Counted from the first letter of the stretch, positions 8,971 to 17,807 are shown. The stretch: 64,000 nucleotides of DNA from Paractinoplanes toevensis (GCF_018332695.1 NZ_BOQN01000071.1:19117-83116); one strand, 5' to 3'. Program-made: numbers and translations. Notes: a model not told the origin generated them from the sequence alone.

Positions 8971-11202
8971 ATGTTGCCCTGGTCCCGGCGGCCGGAAGGC
9001 CGTTTGCTGCGCGCCTCAGCCGCGATCGCCGCGGTGGCTTTCGCCCTTTTGGTCGGCAATGCGATCCACCCCGTGCTGCCCTGGCTGCTGCTGTGGCTCC
9101 CGTGTATCGCCGGCGCCGGTCTGCTGGCGGTGAACTTCTGGCGAACTTCCCGGTCGGATCACCTGCCGGCACCGACGTTACGGTTCTGGCGGCATCTGTT
9201 CGTGGTGACCGTGCTGGTCGGCCTCGGCACCATCGCGCAGACCGCTGACGTCGTCACCGCCGCCGACCTGTCCGGTGCGCACATCAGCAACGGCCAACTC
9301 GTCTTCGACGGCACCGCCGTCATCATGATCATTTACGCCCTGCTGCGGCTGCCGTTCGGCCGACAGACCCGGGGCGACCTGTTCCGCGTCGTTCTCGACG
9401 CCGGCACCGTCATGCTGGCCTGCGCCGTCTTCGTCTGGCATTTCTCGGCGAGACACGCCATCGTCGCCGACGACCCGCGGGTCGTCTTCAGCACGCTGGC
9501 CATCACGGTGCTGGCCCTGCTCGCCGTCTTCGCCGTCGCCAAGGTAATGCTGACCCCGAACTCGTCGTTCCTGGACCGCGGCGCCATGCGGTTCATCGGG
9601 ATAGCGGTCGCGATCGGCGCGGTCGGCCCGATCCTGCGACCGGTGCTCGAGCCGATCGACCCGCACCTGTTCCCCGACATGGTCACCCTGCCGGCGCTGT
9701 TCTTCTTCGGGTCCTGGGCCGCCGAGCGGCAACGCGAGGCCGACTACAGCCCGCGCCGGGGCGTACGCGAACCGCGTCGCCGCAGCTTCAGCGTGCTGCC
9801 CTACGTCGCCGTGGCCGGGGTCGACGCCCTGCTGCTCGCTGTCGCCCTGCCGGCCGGCGCGCCGGACCGCCGGGTGGTGGTGATCAGCGCGGTCGCGCTG
9901 ACCGCCCTCGTGGTGCTCCGCCAGATGACCGCGTTCATCGACAACGGGCGTCTCCTGCGCCGGCTCGACCACAGCGCCACCCACGACGGGCTCACCCAGC
10001 TGCCGAACCGGGTGCTGTTCCACGAGCGCCTGCTCAAGGCGCTGAGCATGCCGGGCGAGCGGCCGGTCGCGGTGGCGCTGATCGACCTCGACGACTTCAA
10101 GGAGGTCAACGACACCCTCGGCCACGAGGTGGGCGACCTGCTGCTGATCGCGGTGGCCCAGCGCCTGGACGCCTGCATCCGGGCCGAGGACACGGTCGCC
10201 CGGCTGGGCGGCGACGAGTTCGTGGTGGTCCTCGACGGTGCCGATCCGGAGGCCGCCGACCTCGCCGCCCAGCGCATGATCGAGGCGCTCCGCCGGCCGG
10301 TCCAGGCCGACGGGCACGAGCTCCCGATTCGGGCCAGCATCGGCATCGCCGACGGCCACTCCGGCGACGACGCCAGCCTGCTGCTGCGCCAGGCCGACAT
10401 CGCCATGTACCGCGCGAAGGGCATTCCCGGCACCGCGGCCCTGCACTTCACGCCCGGCGCCGACCACCACGACCTGGGGGCGGAACTGCGTGAGGCGATC
10501 GACGGCGGCCAGCTGTACCTGGTCTACCAGCCGATCGTCGCGCTCCCGGACCGCCGCGTCCTCGGGGCCGAGGCGCTGGTCCGCTGGCAGCACCCGACCC
10601 ACGGCACGATGCCGCCGGACAGCTTCATCCCGCTGGCCGAGCGCACCGGCCTGATCGTCCCGCTCAGCCAGTGGGTGCTGCGCGCGGCGGTCAGCCGGCT
10701 GGCCACCTGGACCGACACCGCGCTGACGCTCAGCATCAACGTCTCCGCGCGGGACCTGCGCGAACCCGACTTCGCCGACTCGGTCGCCGCGGTCCTGGCC
10801 GAGTTCGGCATCGCCCCGCACCGGCTCACCCTCGAGGCCACCTCGATCGACCCCGGTGAGTCCTGGCCGAGTGTGGCGGCGCTGCGCTCGATGGGCGTGC
10901 GGGTGGCCCTCGACGACTTCGGAACCGGCCCGTCGTCCCTGACCATGCTCACCGACTGCCCGGTCGACGAACTGAAGCTGGACAGCTCCTTCACCCAGGC
11001 CGGCAGTCCGGCCGCGGCAACGGTGCTGACCCTGGCGAACAGCCTGGGCATGACGGCCGTGGCCGAAGGCGTGGAGACCCCCGACCAGGCGAGCCGGCTC
11101 CAGGACCTCGGCTACCGGTCGGCCCAGGGTTTCTACTTCGCGCGGCCGGTGTCGCCGGAGAAATTCTCCGAACTGCTGGCGGGTACGCCGATGGCCGCCT
11201 GA
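8971..11202 (+). CDS. Membrane-bound GGDEF-EAL cyclic-di-GMP enzyme
   Basis: A 743-aa protein. Residues 1-320 hold about nine hydrophobic segments forming a membrane sensor. The GGDEF domain is intact (RLGGDEF at about 411-417) with an RxxD inhibitory site five residues before it (RAED). The EAL domain is intact: AEALVRW near 532, SINVSARDL, LTLEATS, VALDDFGTG, ELKLD, VAEGVET and SAQGFYF supply the metal and catalytic positions, although the usual second Glu of the ELTES loop is lost. It may make or break cyclic-di-GMP. The start has GAGGAGG three bases before ATG; TTG at 8974 is a possible alternative. Its 3' end overlaps the convergent esterase by 70 bases. Confidence 0.93.
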   Translation: MLPWSRRPEGRLLRASAAIAAVAFALLVGNAIHPVLPWLLLWLPCIAGAGLLAVNFWRTSRSDHLPAPTLRFWRHLFVVTVLVGLGTIAQTADVVTAADLSGAHISNGQLVFDGTAVIMIIYALLRLPFGRQTRGDLFRVVLDAGTVMLACAVFVWHFSARHAIVADDPRVVFSTLAITVLALLAVFAVAKVMLTPNSSFLDRGAMRFIGIAVAIGAVGPILRPVLEPIDPHLFPDMVTLPALFFFGSWAAERQREADYSPRRGVREPRRRSFSVLPYVAVAGVDALLLAVALPAGAPDRRVVVISAVALTALVVLRQMTAFIDNGRLLRRLDHSATHDGLTQLPNRVLFHERLLKALSMPGERPVAVALIDLDDFKEVNDTLGHEVGDLLLIAVAQRLDACIRAEDTVARLGGDEFVVVLDGADPEAADLAAQRMIEALRRPVQADGHELPIRASIGIADGHSGDDASLLLRQADIAMYRAKGIPGTAALHFTPGADHHDLGAELREAIDGGQLYLVYQPIVALPDRRVLGAEALVRWQHPTHGTMPPDSFIPLAERTGLIVPLSQWVLRAAVSRLATWTDTALTLSINVSARDLREPDFADSVAAVLAEFGIAPHRLTLEATSIDPGESWPSVAALRSMGVRVALDDFGTGPSSLTMLTDCPVDELKLDSSFTQAGSPAAATVLTLANSLGMTAVAEGVETPDQASRLQDLGYRSAQGFYFARPVSPEKFSELLAGTPMAA

Positions 11203-12113
11203 TCCCGCAGGAATTCGACGATCTCGGCGCGGGCGGCCCGAGCCCGCCGTGGCACGAGGCCCGGCATGCTGAGGAACGCGTGCGGTGCACCCGGATGCTC
11301 GGTGACCCGCGCAGGCGTGCCGGCCGCCCGCAGCCGCTCGGCGTAAGTGCGCCCGTGGTCGGCCAGCGGGTCGGCGGTCGGCACCACCACCAGCGCCGGG
11401 GCCAGCCCGCCCAGGTCGTCGGCGTAGAGCGGGGAGACGGCGCGGGCATCGTGACCGTCCGGAACGGCCAGGCGGCAGAACAGTTCCAGCAGCGCCAGGT
11501 CGTCCGGGTAGGCCGCCATCGAGGGATGGTCGAACGCCGTGGTGGTCACGTCGACACAGGGATTGACCAGCACCTGAGCCCGCAGCCGCAGGCCGGAGTC
11601 GTGGGCCCGGATGGCGGCCAGGGCAGCGACCACCGCGCCGGCACTCTCGCCGAGGACCGCGACCCGGTCGGGGTCGATTCCCCACTCGGCCGCGTGGTCG
11701 ACCACGTGGCGCAGGGTCTGCCAGCCGTCGTCGACGGCCGCCGACAGCGGGGTGCCGGGGGCGAGGAGGCGGTGCTCGACCGACACCACCACCGCGCCCA
11801 GCCGGCCGGCCAGGTGGCTGTTGATCCAGTCGCTCTGCGCCGCCGTGCCCACGAACCCGCCGCCGTGCACGTGGAGCACCAGTGGCTTGGCCAGGCTCGG
11901 GCCGGCGTCACGATAGACCCGGACCGGGAGCTCGTGGTGCCAGCCGATCGTGACCCCGCGCCGCGGAAAGCCGGTGACCAGCCGCATCGCGCGGGAGGCC
12001 CGCTTGCGGTTCTCCGCCTCGCGGTAGGCGTCGAGCTCGGCGGCCGACATGGCGAGCCAGTCCGGTTGTTTGCGCAGAGCGTGCAGCAGCCGGATGCCGA
12101 TGCTGTGACTCAT
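11133..12113 (-). CDS. Alpha/beta hydrolase, hormone-sensitive-lipase-like esterase
   Basis: A 326-aa esterase of the HSL group. The oxyanion motif is VHGGGFVG, the nucleophile sits in VLGESAGAV, the acid in TADPLADHG and the His in HPGAPHAFLS. The N-terminal cap (residues 1-60) is the usual helical lid. It hydrolyses short-chain esters or lactones; the natural substrate is unknown. It is divergent from a tetR gene and its GGGGAGG ribosome site lies in the shared 48-bp palindrome, so TetR control is very likely. The last 70 bases run antisense to the GGDEF-EAL gene; the C-terminal 20 residues past the HSL core look dispensable. Confidence 0.92.
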   Translation of the reverse strand: MSHSIGIRLLHALRKQPDWLAMSAAELDAYREAENRKRASRAMRLVTGFPRRGVTIGWHHELPVRVYRDAGPSLAKPLVLHVHGGGFVGTAAQSDWINSHLAGRLGAVVVSVEHRLLAPGTPLSAAVDDGWQTLRHVVDHAAEWGIDPDRVAVLGESAGAVVAALAAIRAHDSGLRLRAQVLVNPCVDVTTTAFDHPSMAAYPDDLALLELFCRLAVPDGHDARAVSPLYADDLGGLAPALVVVPTADPLADHGRTYAERLRAAGTPARVTEHPGAPHAFLSMPGLVPRRARAARAEIVEFLRDQAAIGVPASSSENFSGDTGRAK

Positions 12114-12120
12114 GGATCCT

Positions 12121-12168
12121 CCCCATTACGCTACTCAAGGTATCGATACTAGAGGTAGCATAATGGGG
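12121..12168. promoter_or_regulatory. 48-bp dyad operator between esterase and tetR
   Basis: The sequence is symmetric around 12144.5, with 18 of 24 positions matching between half-sites: outer arms CCCCATTACGCTAC and GTAGCATAATGGGG plus a perfect TATCGATA core. It spans the ribosome sites of both divergent genes, which is what an autoregulating TetR would need to shut off both. Confidence 0.75.
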
Positions 12169-12170
12169 CC

Positions 12171-12728
12171 ATGCCCGTCACCGCCAGACCACCCGGCCGC
12201 CCGCGAGCCGGCATCGACGCCACGGTCTTCGCCGCCACCCTGACCACGGTCACCGACCTCGGGTATGCGAACGCCACGGTCGACCGCATCGCCGCCGCGG
12301 CCGGCGTCGCGAAGACCACGATCTACCGCCGCTGGCCGTCCAAGGGCGCGCTGATCACCGCATGCCTCGTCGACGCGTTCGGCCCGGTGCCGCTGACCGG
12401 CGCCGACCGCGCGGAGATCCTGGCGGCGGCCATCCGCTGGGCCGCGGCGAAGATCGCCGAACCGGGCATCGGAGCAGCCTTCGCCGGTGTCTTCACCGAC
12501 GCGGTGAGCGACCCCGACCTGCGGCGGATTCTCTCCACCCAGCTGCAGGACCCCTATCGGATCGCCTTGCAGGAGGCGCTGGACGAGCCGGAGACCCGGG
12601 TCCTGTTCTTCATCGACGTCGTCATCGGAACCCTGATCCACCGCATGGGCATGACCGGCGAGCCGATGGTCGCCGCCGACGTGGACGCCCTGGTCGACAT
12701 GGTCCTGCGAGTGCTCGAACGACCCTGA
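12171..12728 (+). CDS. TetR-family transcriptional regulator
   Basis: A 185-aa repressor. The N-terminal helix-turn-helix runs from about residue 15 to 60 (VDRIAAAAGVAKTTIYRRW is the characteristic helix 2-3 core). The C-terminal region matches the TetR_C_16-like ligand domain in general layout and ends in a dimerisation helix. It probably represses itself and the divergent esterase through the dyad between them; the inducer may be an esterase substrate. Confidence 0.94.
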   Translation: MPVTARPPGRPRAGIDATVFAATLTTVTDLGYANATVDRIAAAAGVAKTTIYRRWPSKGALITACLVDAFGPVPLTGADRAEILAAAIRWAAAKIAEPGIGAAFAGVFTDAVSDPDLRRILSTQLQDPYRIALQEALDEPETRVLFFIDVVIGTLIHRMGMTGEPMVAADVDALVDMVLRVLERP

Positions 12729-12823
12729 TGATTTTTCCGGCCGGAGAGTGTCGGATCCGCCGGACGCCGTTCGTAGCCTAGGCGAAGGCGGACACCGGGT
12801 CCGGCCGAGCAGAGGGAGCGACC

Positions 12824-13162
12824 ATGCCCCAGTACCTCATCTACTTCAACCAGCAATGGGTGGGTGACCACACCGAGGAGTGGTTCCGCGGCCGCGGGCC
12901 ACTCGCCCGGGCGGTGGTCGACGAGATCAAGGACGCCGGAGCGCTCGTCGCCGCGGGAGGTCTGGAGGAGGACGGCCCGGTCTTCAGCGCCGACGCCACG
13001 AGCGGCACCGTGTTGTTCACCGACGGGCCCTACGTCGAGACCAAGGAGTTCCTCGGCGGACTGACCATCGTGGACGTGCCCGACGAGGCGGCGGCCCGGA
13101 TGTGGGCCGGCAAGATCGCGGAAGCGTGTGGCTGGCCCCAGGAGGTTCGCCGGCTCAAGTAA
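12824..13162 (+). CDS. YCII-related (DGPF domain) protein
   Basis: A 112-aa ferredoxin-like-fold protein with the family signature TDGPYVETKEFLGG and the N-terminal YLIYFNQQW strand. Relatives are often linked to ECF sigma genes or oxidative chemistry, but their activity is not established. An AGAGGGAG ribosome site precedes the ATG. Its last 8 bases overlap the convergent methyltransferase gene. Confidence 0.88.
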   Translation: MPQYLIYFNQQWVGDHTEEWFRGRGPLARAVVDEIKDAGALVAAGGLEEDGPVFSADATSGTVLFTDGPYVETKEFLGGLTIVDVPDEAAARMWAGKIAEACGWPQEVRRLK

Positions 13163-13880
13163 CGCCGAGCTGAGGATCGGGACCGCCGTCCGGGGCGGCT
13201 TCGACCACCCAGGCACGGGAATCGAGCCAGACGCCGTCCTCTCTCAGATGGGCGGTGAATGTCCGGCGTAGATGGTCGTCCGCGGTGGTCGGGACCCAGC
13301 CGTGGACCCAGTCGAGGGCGGCGGTCACGTCCGGGCCGTAGTAGACCGGCTCGTCGACCTCGGTGAAGGTGACGCCGGTGAAGCCGGCCGCCTGCAGAAT
13401 CCCGGTCACGGTCGGCGGGTCGGCCAGCGAGAACGGGTTCGGCCCCGCGCCGGCACCGGCCGCGCCGAGCGCCCGGCGGATCTCGACGGCCCACTCGTTG
13501 CGGTCGGCGGCCTGCCAGACCATCATCACCAGCCGTCCGGACGGTCGCAGCGCGCGCCGGATGTTGACGAACGCGGCGACCGGGTCGGCGAAGAACATCG
13601 TGCCGAACCGGCTGATCGCCAGGTCGAAGTGCGCCGGCGGAAACGGGTACAGCTGCGCGTCGGCCTGCTCGAAGGTGACGTCAGGGTGCGGCTCCGCGCG
13701 GGCGCGCTCGATCGCGGCCGCCGAGATGTCGACGCCGAGAACACTCCGGGCGGTCTGCGCGACCTGCCGGGTCGTCGCGCCGGCACCGCAGCCGATGTCG
13801 AGGACGCGGTCGCCCGGCCGGACGCCGATGGCCCGGTGCAGCACGGCGTTGTGCCGCCGAAGCTCGTCGTCGTAGTTCAT
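13155..13880 (-). CDS. Class I SAM-dependent methyltransferase
   Basis: A 241-aa methyltransferase with a textbook SAM site: motif I VLDIGCGAGATT, acidic VLGVDIS, FEQADAQ, and FDLAISRFGTMFF. The fold ends with the usual antiparallel strand. The ATG at 13880 overlaps the upstream NB-ARC regulator stop as ATGA, so the two are translationally coupled; this decides the start. Substrate unknown; a small molecule is more likely than RNA given the architecture. Confidence 0.92.
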   Translation of the reverse strand: MNYDDELRRHNAVLHRAIGVRPGDRVLDIGCGAGATTRQVAQTARSVLGVDISAAAIERARAEPHPDVTFEQADAQLYPFPPAHFDLAISRFGTMFFADPVAAFVNIRRALRPSGRLVMMVWQAADRNEWAVEIRRALGAAGAGAGPNPFSLADPPTVTGILQAAGFTGVTFTEVDEPVYYGPDVTAALDWVHGWVPTTADDHLRRTFTAHLREDGVWLDSRAWVVEAAPDGGPDPQLGVT

Positions 13881-16405
13881 GCCAGCAGGGTCTCGAGTCG
13901 GGCGCGGTCGGGAAGTTCCTGCTCGATCGCGTACGGAAGGGCTTCCGCCCACAGGTCGCGGGCCGCACCGAGCCGGCCGAGGGCGGCGTGGGCCTGCCCG
14001 ATCAGGATGCGCAGCCGCATCGCGGGCAGGCGGTAACCGGCCTTCTCGTGCTCGGCCAGCGCCGCGAGACCCACCTCCAGGGCCTTCTCCGGGCGGCCGG
14101 CGGCCAGGTGGGCCTCGACGATCGCGGCGTACGCCAGATCGTCGCCGGTATAGCTGGACATGCCCCGGCTCAGCAACTCCTCCAGGGCCGTCGCCCAGGA
14201 TTCGGCCTCGGTGGCCCGGCCGGTGCGGGCGCAGACCAGGACCAGCCCGGACAGCGCGTCGTACACGTCGAGTTCGCTGCCCGCCTCGCCGGCCGCGACG
14301 TGCGCGCTGAGCAGCAGCGGTTCGGCGGCCGCCGGGTCACCCAGTTCGAGGTGGGTCAGGGCCATGCCGACCTGGGCGGTCGCGACCAGCATCGGATCAC
14401 CGGTGCGCTCGGCGAACCGGTGGCTGGCGGCGTCGAGCCGCAGCGCCTCGGCGTGGTCGCCGCGGATCCGCCGGATGATGGCCAGGTTGCTGCAGGCGAT
14501 GCCCTCGACCGCGGTGCGGATCATGTCGTCCGGCTGAACGTCCTCGAAGAGGCGCAGGGCGCGGTTGATGTCGCCGGTCCGGATCGAGACGTCGCCCAGG
14601 TTGCCGGTGGCGACCTGACTGCCGTGCGCGTGCCCGGCCAGGTGGAAGAGTTCGCGGGCGGCGGCGTACTCGTCGACCGCCGCGTCCAGCAGCCGCAGGT
14701 TGATGCACGCGAAGCCCAGGCACATGTGGCATTGGGCCCGGCCGACGGTGTCGCCGGCGGCCTCGGCCGCGCGCAGCCCGGTGCGGGCCAGGGCGAGTTG
14801 CGCGACGCCGGCGCCGCGGGTGTAGAGGAAGTAGCCGAGGCTCTGCACGATGTGCCAGGAGAACGGCGCCGGGCCGTGTTCGGCGGCGTGGGCCACGGCC
14901 GCGGTCAGGTTGGCAAGCTCGGTCTCGATCCAGACACCGGCGTCCTCGGGGCCGGTGCACCGGTGCGGTGTGCCGGTCATCCCCAGCGGGCTGCGGTCCT
15001 CGATCCACCGACCGGGGAAGATCGTCTCGACCGCGGCGTCGGCGCTGAGCAGGTACCACGAGAAGAGCCGGTGGAGAGCCTCCGGCGGCTCACCGGCGGC
15101 CCGCCGCCGGGCGTACAGCGACAGCAGGTCGTGGCTGCGGAACCGGTCCGGCGCGGGTTCCGCGACCAGGTGGGCCGCGATGAGTTCGTCGAGTTCCGGC
15201 ACCGGGTCGCTCAGATCCCGGTCCAGCAGCACCGCGGCGGCCTCCCGGCTGACCTCCGGCCCCGGGACCAGGCCGAGCAGCCGGAACAGGCGCTGCGCCT
15301 CGCCCGGCAGGGCCCGGTAGGAGATGTCGAAGGCGGCGGCGACCGCGCTCTCCGGGTCGCCGACCACCTGCAGCCGACCGAGCAGGTCGGTGCCGCGCAG
15401 CTCACGCACGGCGGCCGCGACGGTGTGGTGGGGCCGGGCCGCCAGGTTGGCGGCGACGATGCGCAGCGCGAGCGGCAGGTGCGCGCACAGCCCGGCCAGC
15501 TCGGCGGCGGCCTCCGGTTCCGCGCTGACCCGGGCCTCGCCCAGGTGGGTGGCGAGCAGGTTCATCGACTCGCTCGCGGCGAGAGTGTCCAGCGTGACCC
15601 GGGCCGCGCCCTCGCGCACCACCAGACCGGTCAGGGCGTCCCGGCTGGTGATCAGCGCGTGGCAGCCGGCCCCGCTGGGCACCAGCGGGCGCACGTGCGC
15701 GGTGTCCACGACGTTGTCCAGCACGACGAGCACCCGGCGGCCGGCCAGGATCGACCGGTAGAGGCCGGTCTGCAGCGCCAGGTCGGCCGGGATCCGCTCA
15801 CCCGGCACCCCGAGCGACTGCAACAGCAGCGACAGCGCCTCGACCGGCGCGATGGTCGGGTCGCCGGAGTGTCCGCGGAGGTCGAGGTAGAGCTGACCGT
15901 CCGGGAACCGCTCGGTGATCCGGTGCGCCCAGTGCACGGCCAGCGCGGTCTTCCCGACCCCGGCGGTCCCGGTGATGATGGTAGCCGGCGCTTGCCCGGA
16001 CGTGGCGAGCAACGCGTCGAGTGCGTCCCGCCGCCCGGCGAAACCGGCCACGTCCGACGGCAGCTGCCGCGGCGTCCAGCCGTGCTCGGCGGCAGGCTCC
16101 GGCGGCAGAAAAGGCGACGGGTCAGGCGGCAGGAAAGTGGCGGAAACCGCGCGCCACGCCCGCTCCCACGCGGCAACGTCGGCCGGCTGGGCACCGCAGG
16201 CGATGACGACCGCCCGGACGATCTCCAGCGACGGTAGCCGCCGCCGGTTCAGGTTGAAGGCGTCGGACAGCGTGCTGGTGGCCACCCCGGTGCGCCGGCG
16301 CAACACGTCCAGCGACGGATTGCCGCCCCACACCTTGGCGTCACGCAGCGCACGGACGAATCCGGCGACATCGACCGTCTCGTCCGGCCGGGGAAAGGTC
16401 GACAC
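13877..16405 (-). CDS. HTH / NB-ARC / TPR STAND-type regulator (AfsR-like without the SARP domain)
   Basis: An 842-aa STAND ATPase. Residues about 10-85 form a Cro/C1-like helix-turn-helix (LRRRTGVATSTLSDAF). The NB-ARC ATPase begins near 120 with Walker A GTAGVGKTAL (146-155) and a Walker B-like RVLVVLDNVVD, then an ALITSRD sensor. The C-terminal half, from about residue 500, is a helical TPR array with a tetratricopeptide-like rhythm. Such proteins act as ligand-gated transcription factors for secondary metabolism. Here the only coupled gene is a methyltransferase. A perfect 16-bp palindrome lies 26 bases upstream. Confidence 0.9.
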   Translation of the reverse strand: MSTFPRPDETVDVAGFVRALRDAKVWGGNPSLDVLRRRTGVATSTLSDAFNLNRRRLPSLEIVRAVVIACGAQPADVAAWERAWRAVSATFLPPDPSPFLPPEPAAEHGWTPRQLPSDVAGFAGRRDALDALLATSGQAPATIITGTAGVGKTALAVHWAHRITERFPDGQLYLDLRGHSGDPTIAPVEALSLLLQSLGVPGERIPADLALQTGLYRSILAGRRVLVVLDNVVDTAHVRPLVPSGAGCHALITSRDALTGLVVREGAARVTLDTLAASESMNLLATHLGEARVSAEPEAAAELAGLCAHLPLALRIVAANLAARPHHTVAAAVRELRGTDLLGRLQVVGDPESAVAAAFDISYRALPGEAQRLFRLLGLVPGPEVSREAAAVLLDRDLSDPVPELDELIAAHLVAEPAPDRFRSHDLLSLYARRRAAGEPPEALHRLFSWYLLSADAAVETIFPGRWIEDRSPLGMTGTPHRCTGPEDAGVWIETELANLTAAVAHAAEHGPAPFSWHIVQSLGYFLYTRGAGVAQLALARTGLRAAEAAGDTVGRAQCHMCLGFACINLRLLDAAVDEYAAARELFHLAGHAHGSQVATGNLGDVSIRTGDINRALRLFEDVQPDDMIRTAVEGIACSNLAIIRRIRGDHAEALRLDAASHRFAERTGDPMLVATAQVGMALTHLELGDPAAAEPLLLSAHVAAGEAGSELDVYDALSGLVLVCARTGRATEAESWATALEELLSRGMSSYTGDDLAYAAIVEAHLAAGRPEKALEVGLAALAEHEKAGYRLPAMRLRILIGQAHAALGRLGAARDLWAEALPYAIEQELPDRARLETLLA

Positions 16406-16565
16406 CCGTCACAGTCTAGAGATCGCATCCGGATCCGGCCGGATCCCACCGAAAAGCTCGCCGGACTCCACTCCGGACAGATCGGATGACGGTGACGACA
16501 CACCGAGCACCGGAGGTTCCGATGACCACTACGCCGAGCCGCGCCCGCGACCTGCCGAGCCTCTC
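16406..16565. promoter_or_regulatory. Upstream region of the NB-ARC regulator, with a 16-bp palindrome
   Basis: A 160-bp gap between the NB-ARC start and the stop of the orphan 299-aa gene, both on the minus strand. It contains the perfect palindrome GGATCCGGCCGGATCC at 16431-16446, placed like an operator for the regulator. No coding frame is credible here. Confidence 0.5.
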
Positions 16566-17465
16566 CTAATTCCGTCGACGGCGACGCGGATGGCGGCGGG
16601 CGGCAACGGCCGCCACCTCGCCGCCGGCCACGATCGCCGCGCCCGGAAGGCCGGCCAGATGGATAACAAGGACCATTCCGCCGATGTGACGCATGACGTC
16701 AGCGGTCTCGATCGCCAGCAGCGCCTGGTCGGTCGCACCGATGGTGTCAATCAGTTCGGCGCTGCTGCCGATGGGGTCGTAGAGCAGGGCGACCGGCCGA
16801 CCGCGAAGCTGCGTGTGCCACACGGGCCGATGTAGGCGGTGCTGGTCGAGGGACTCGGTCCGCAGTTTGGTGACCGCGTCTCGGACCGCGGAGAACTCCT
16901 CGTCCACCCGCCGCCGAACCCATCCGCCCTCGAGCAGGGCCGCGCTCGTGCCATCGACGCGATAGCCGGTCGGCGTGAGGCCAAGCCAGCGTTCGACGAA
17001 CCAGGCCACGGTGTCGGTGTCGCCGTCGAGCACGGCTCCACGAGCGAGCATGGCCGCGGCGAGGGTGAGCCGGGCGACCTCCCGCTGTTCGCCGGTGGTG
17101 TGCCGAACAAGATCACACCATCGCCGCAGAACCGCCCGGAGCGCAGGCACGATGCTGACGTCGTTCTGACCGGCGAGCAGCCTCATCGGCATCGCCGGCC
17201 GGACGGTCGGTTCCAGGGTGGCCGCGGTGGCGTCCCGAGATTGTGCGCCAACCGATCGGACCAGGGCCACCGAGGGCCGGCTCAACGCGCGCCAGACCGC
17301 ACCCGCCGGCGGCGCAACCAGGTTCAGTCGCCCGTAGGCGTCGGCGGCCTCGGCGAGCACTTCGTCATTGAGCTTCTCGATGTCGTCGTGTGCACTGGCG
17401 GCCCCGAGGCGGCGCAGGTGCCCGACACCCTGCCCCGCGTCCCCGGCCTCGAGGATGCTCCACAC
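16566..17465 (-). CDS. Hypothetical protein, unknown family
   Basis: A 299-aa protein that I do not recognise. It is rich in Ala, Arg and Val, mostly helical in appearance, without signal peptide or convincing membrane segments except a hydrophobic stretch near residue 265 (IGGMVLVIHLAGLPGAA), and ends in a basic tail (RRHPRRRRRN). The only possible start in frame after the last upstream stop is GTG at 17465, and no ribosome site is obvious, so expression may depend on the gene just upstream. It follows the toxin/immunity-like pair on the same strand, 51 bases after the immunity stop, with a Crp-like site in the gap. Confidence 0.6.
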   Translation of the reverse strand: MWSILEAGDAGQGVGHLRRLGAASAHDDIEKLNDEVLAEAADAYGRLNLVAPPAGAVWRALSRPSVALVRSVGAQSRDATAATLEPTVRPAMPMRLLAGQNDVSIVPALRAVLRRWCDLVRHTTGEQREVARLTLAAAMLARGAVLDGDTDTVAWFVERWLGLTPTGYRVDGTSAALLEGGWVRRRVDEEFSAVRDAVTKLRTESLDQHRLHRPVWHTQLRGRPVALLYDPIGSSAELIDTIGATDQALLAIETADVMRHIGGMVLVIHLAGLPGAAIVAGGEVAAVAARRHPRRRRRN

Positions 17466-17499
17466 CGGTTCGAGGACTGGTTTTACTACACCAGGAACG

Positions 17500-17515
17500 C
17501 GTGATGTGGGTCACA
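17500..17515. promoter_or_regulatory. Crp-like operator
   Basis: CGTGA-N6-TCACA matches the TGTGA-N6-TCACA consensus of Crp-type regulators at nine of ten positions. It lies 35 bases upstream of the start of the 299-aa gene. Function inferred from consensus only. Confidence 0.4.
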
Positions 17516-17516
17516 T

Positions 17517-17807
17517 CTAGTAGGTAAGCGCGATCAGCTCCCGAAGCTCTTCCACCGCGACCGGCGACAGCTCCTTTTCGGCGGCTCGCAGCAGTCCCGC
17601 TCGCAGCAAGTCGTAGATCTCCGTCTGGGTGTCGGACGGCAGGTCGGGGATCCACAGGCTGCCGAGGTTCTCCTCGATCACCGTGCGCAGCCATTCGGCG
17701 GTCGCGGCGTCGGAGAGGCGGGGGATCAGGTATTCCAGGGTCCAGTCGAAGAGGCCGCCGGAGGACTGCCAGTCCCGGCCGGGGCGGACCATGATCAGCG
17801 CGGCCAT
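17517..17807 (-). CDS. Small acidic protein, probable immunity partner of the adjacent toxin-like gene
   Basis: A 96-aa, acidic, helix-rich protein (FDWTLEYLIPRLSDAATAEW at the core, then SDTQTEIYDLLRAGLLRAAE). Its ATG shares one base with the stop of the 126-aa gene upstream (TGATG), so the two are made together. Size, acidity and overlap suit an immunity protein that neutralises the toxin-like domain. No family was recognised with certainty; the role is inferred from arrangement. Confidence 0.55.
   Translation of the reverse strand: MAALIMVRPGRDWQSSGGLFDWTLEYLIPRLSDAATAEWLRTVIEENLGSLWIPDLPSDTQTEIYDLLRAGLLRAAEKELSPVAVEELRELIALTY

Noticed and set aside
9178..11685. An 835-codon frame antisense to the GGDEF-EAL gene
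   Set aside because: No recognisable domain, biased composition, and the opposite strand has intact GGDEF and EAL motifs.
13988..16237. A 749-codon plus-strand frame across the NB-ARC gene
   Set aside because: Shadow of the NB-ARC/TPR gene; composition is Gly, Arg, Gln-rich without domains.
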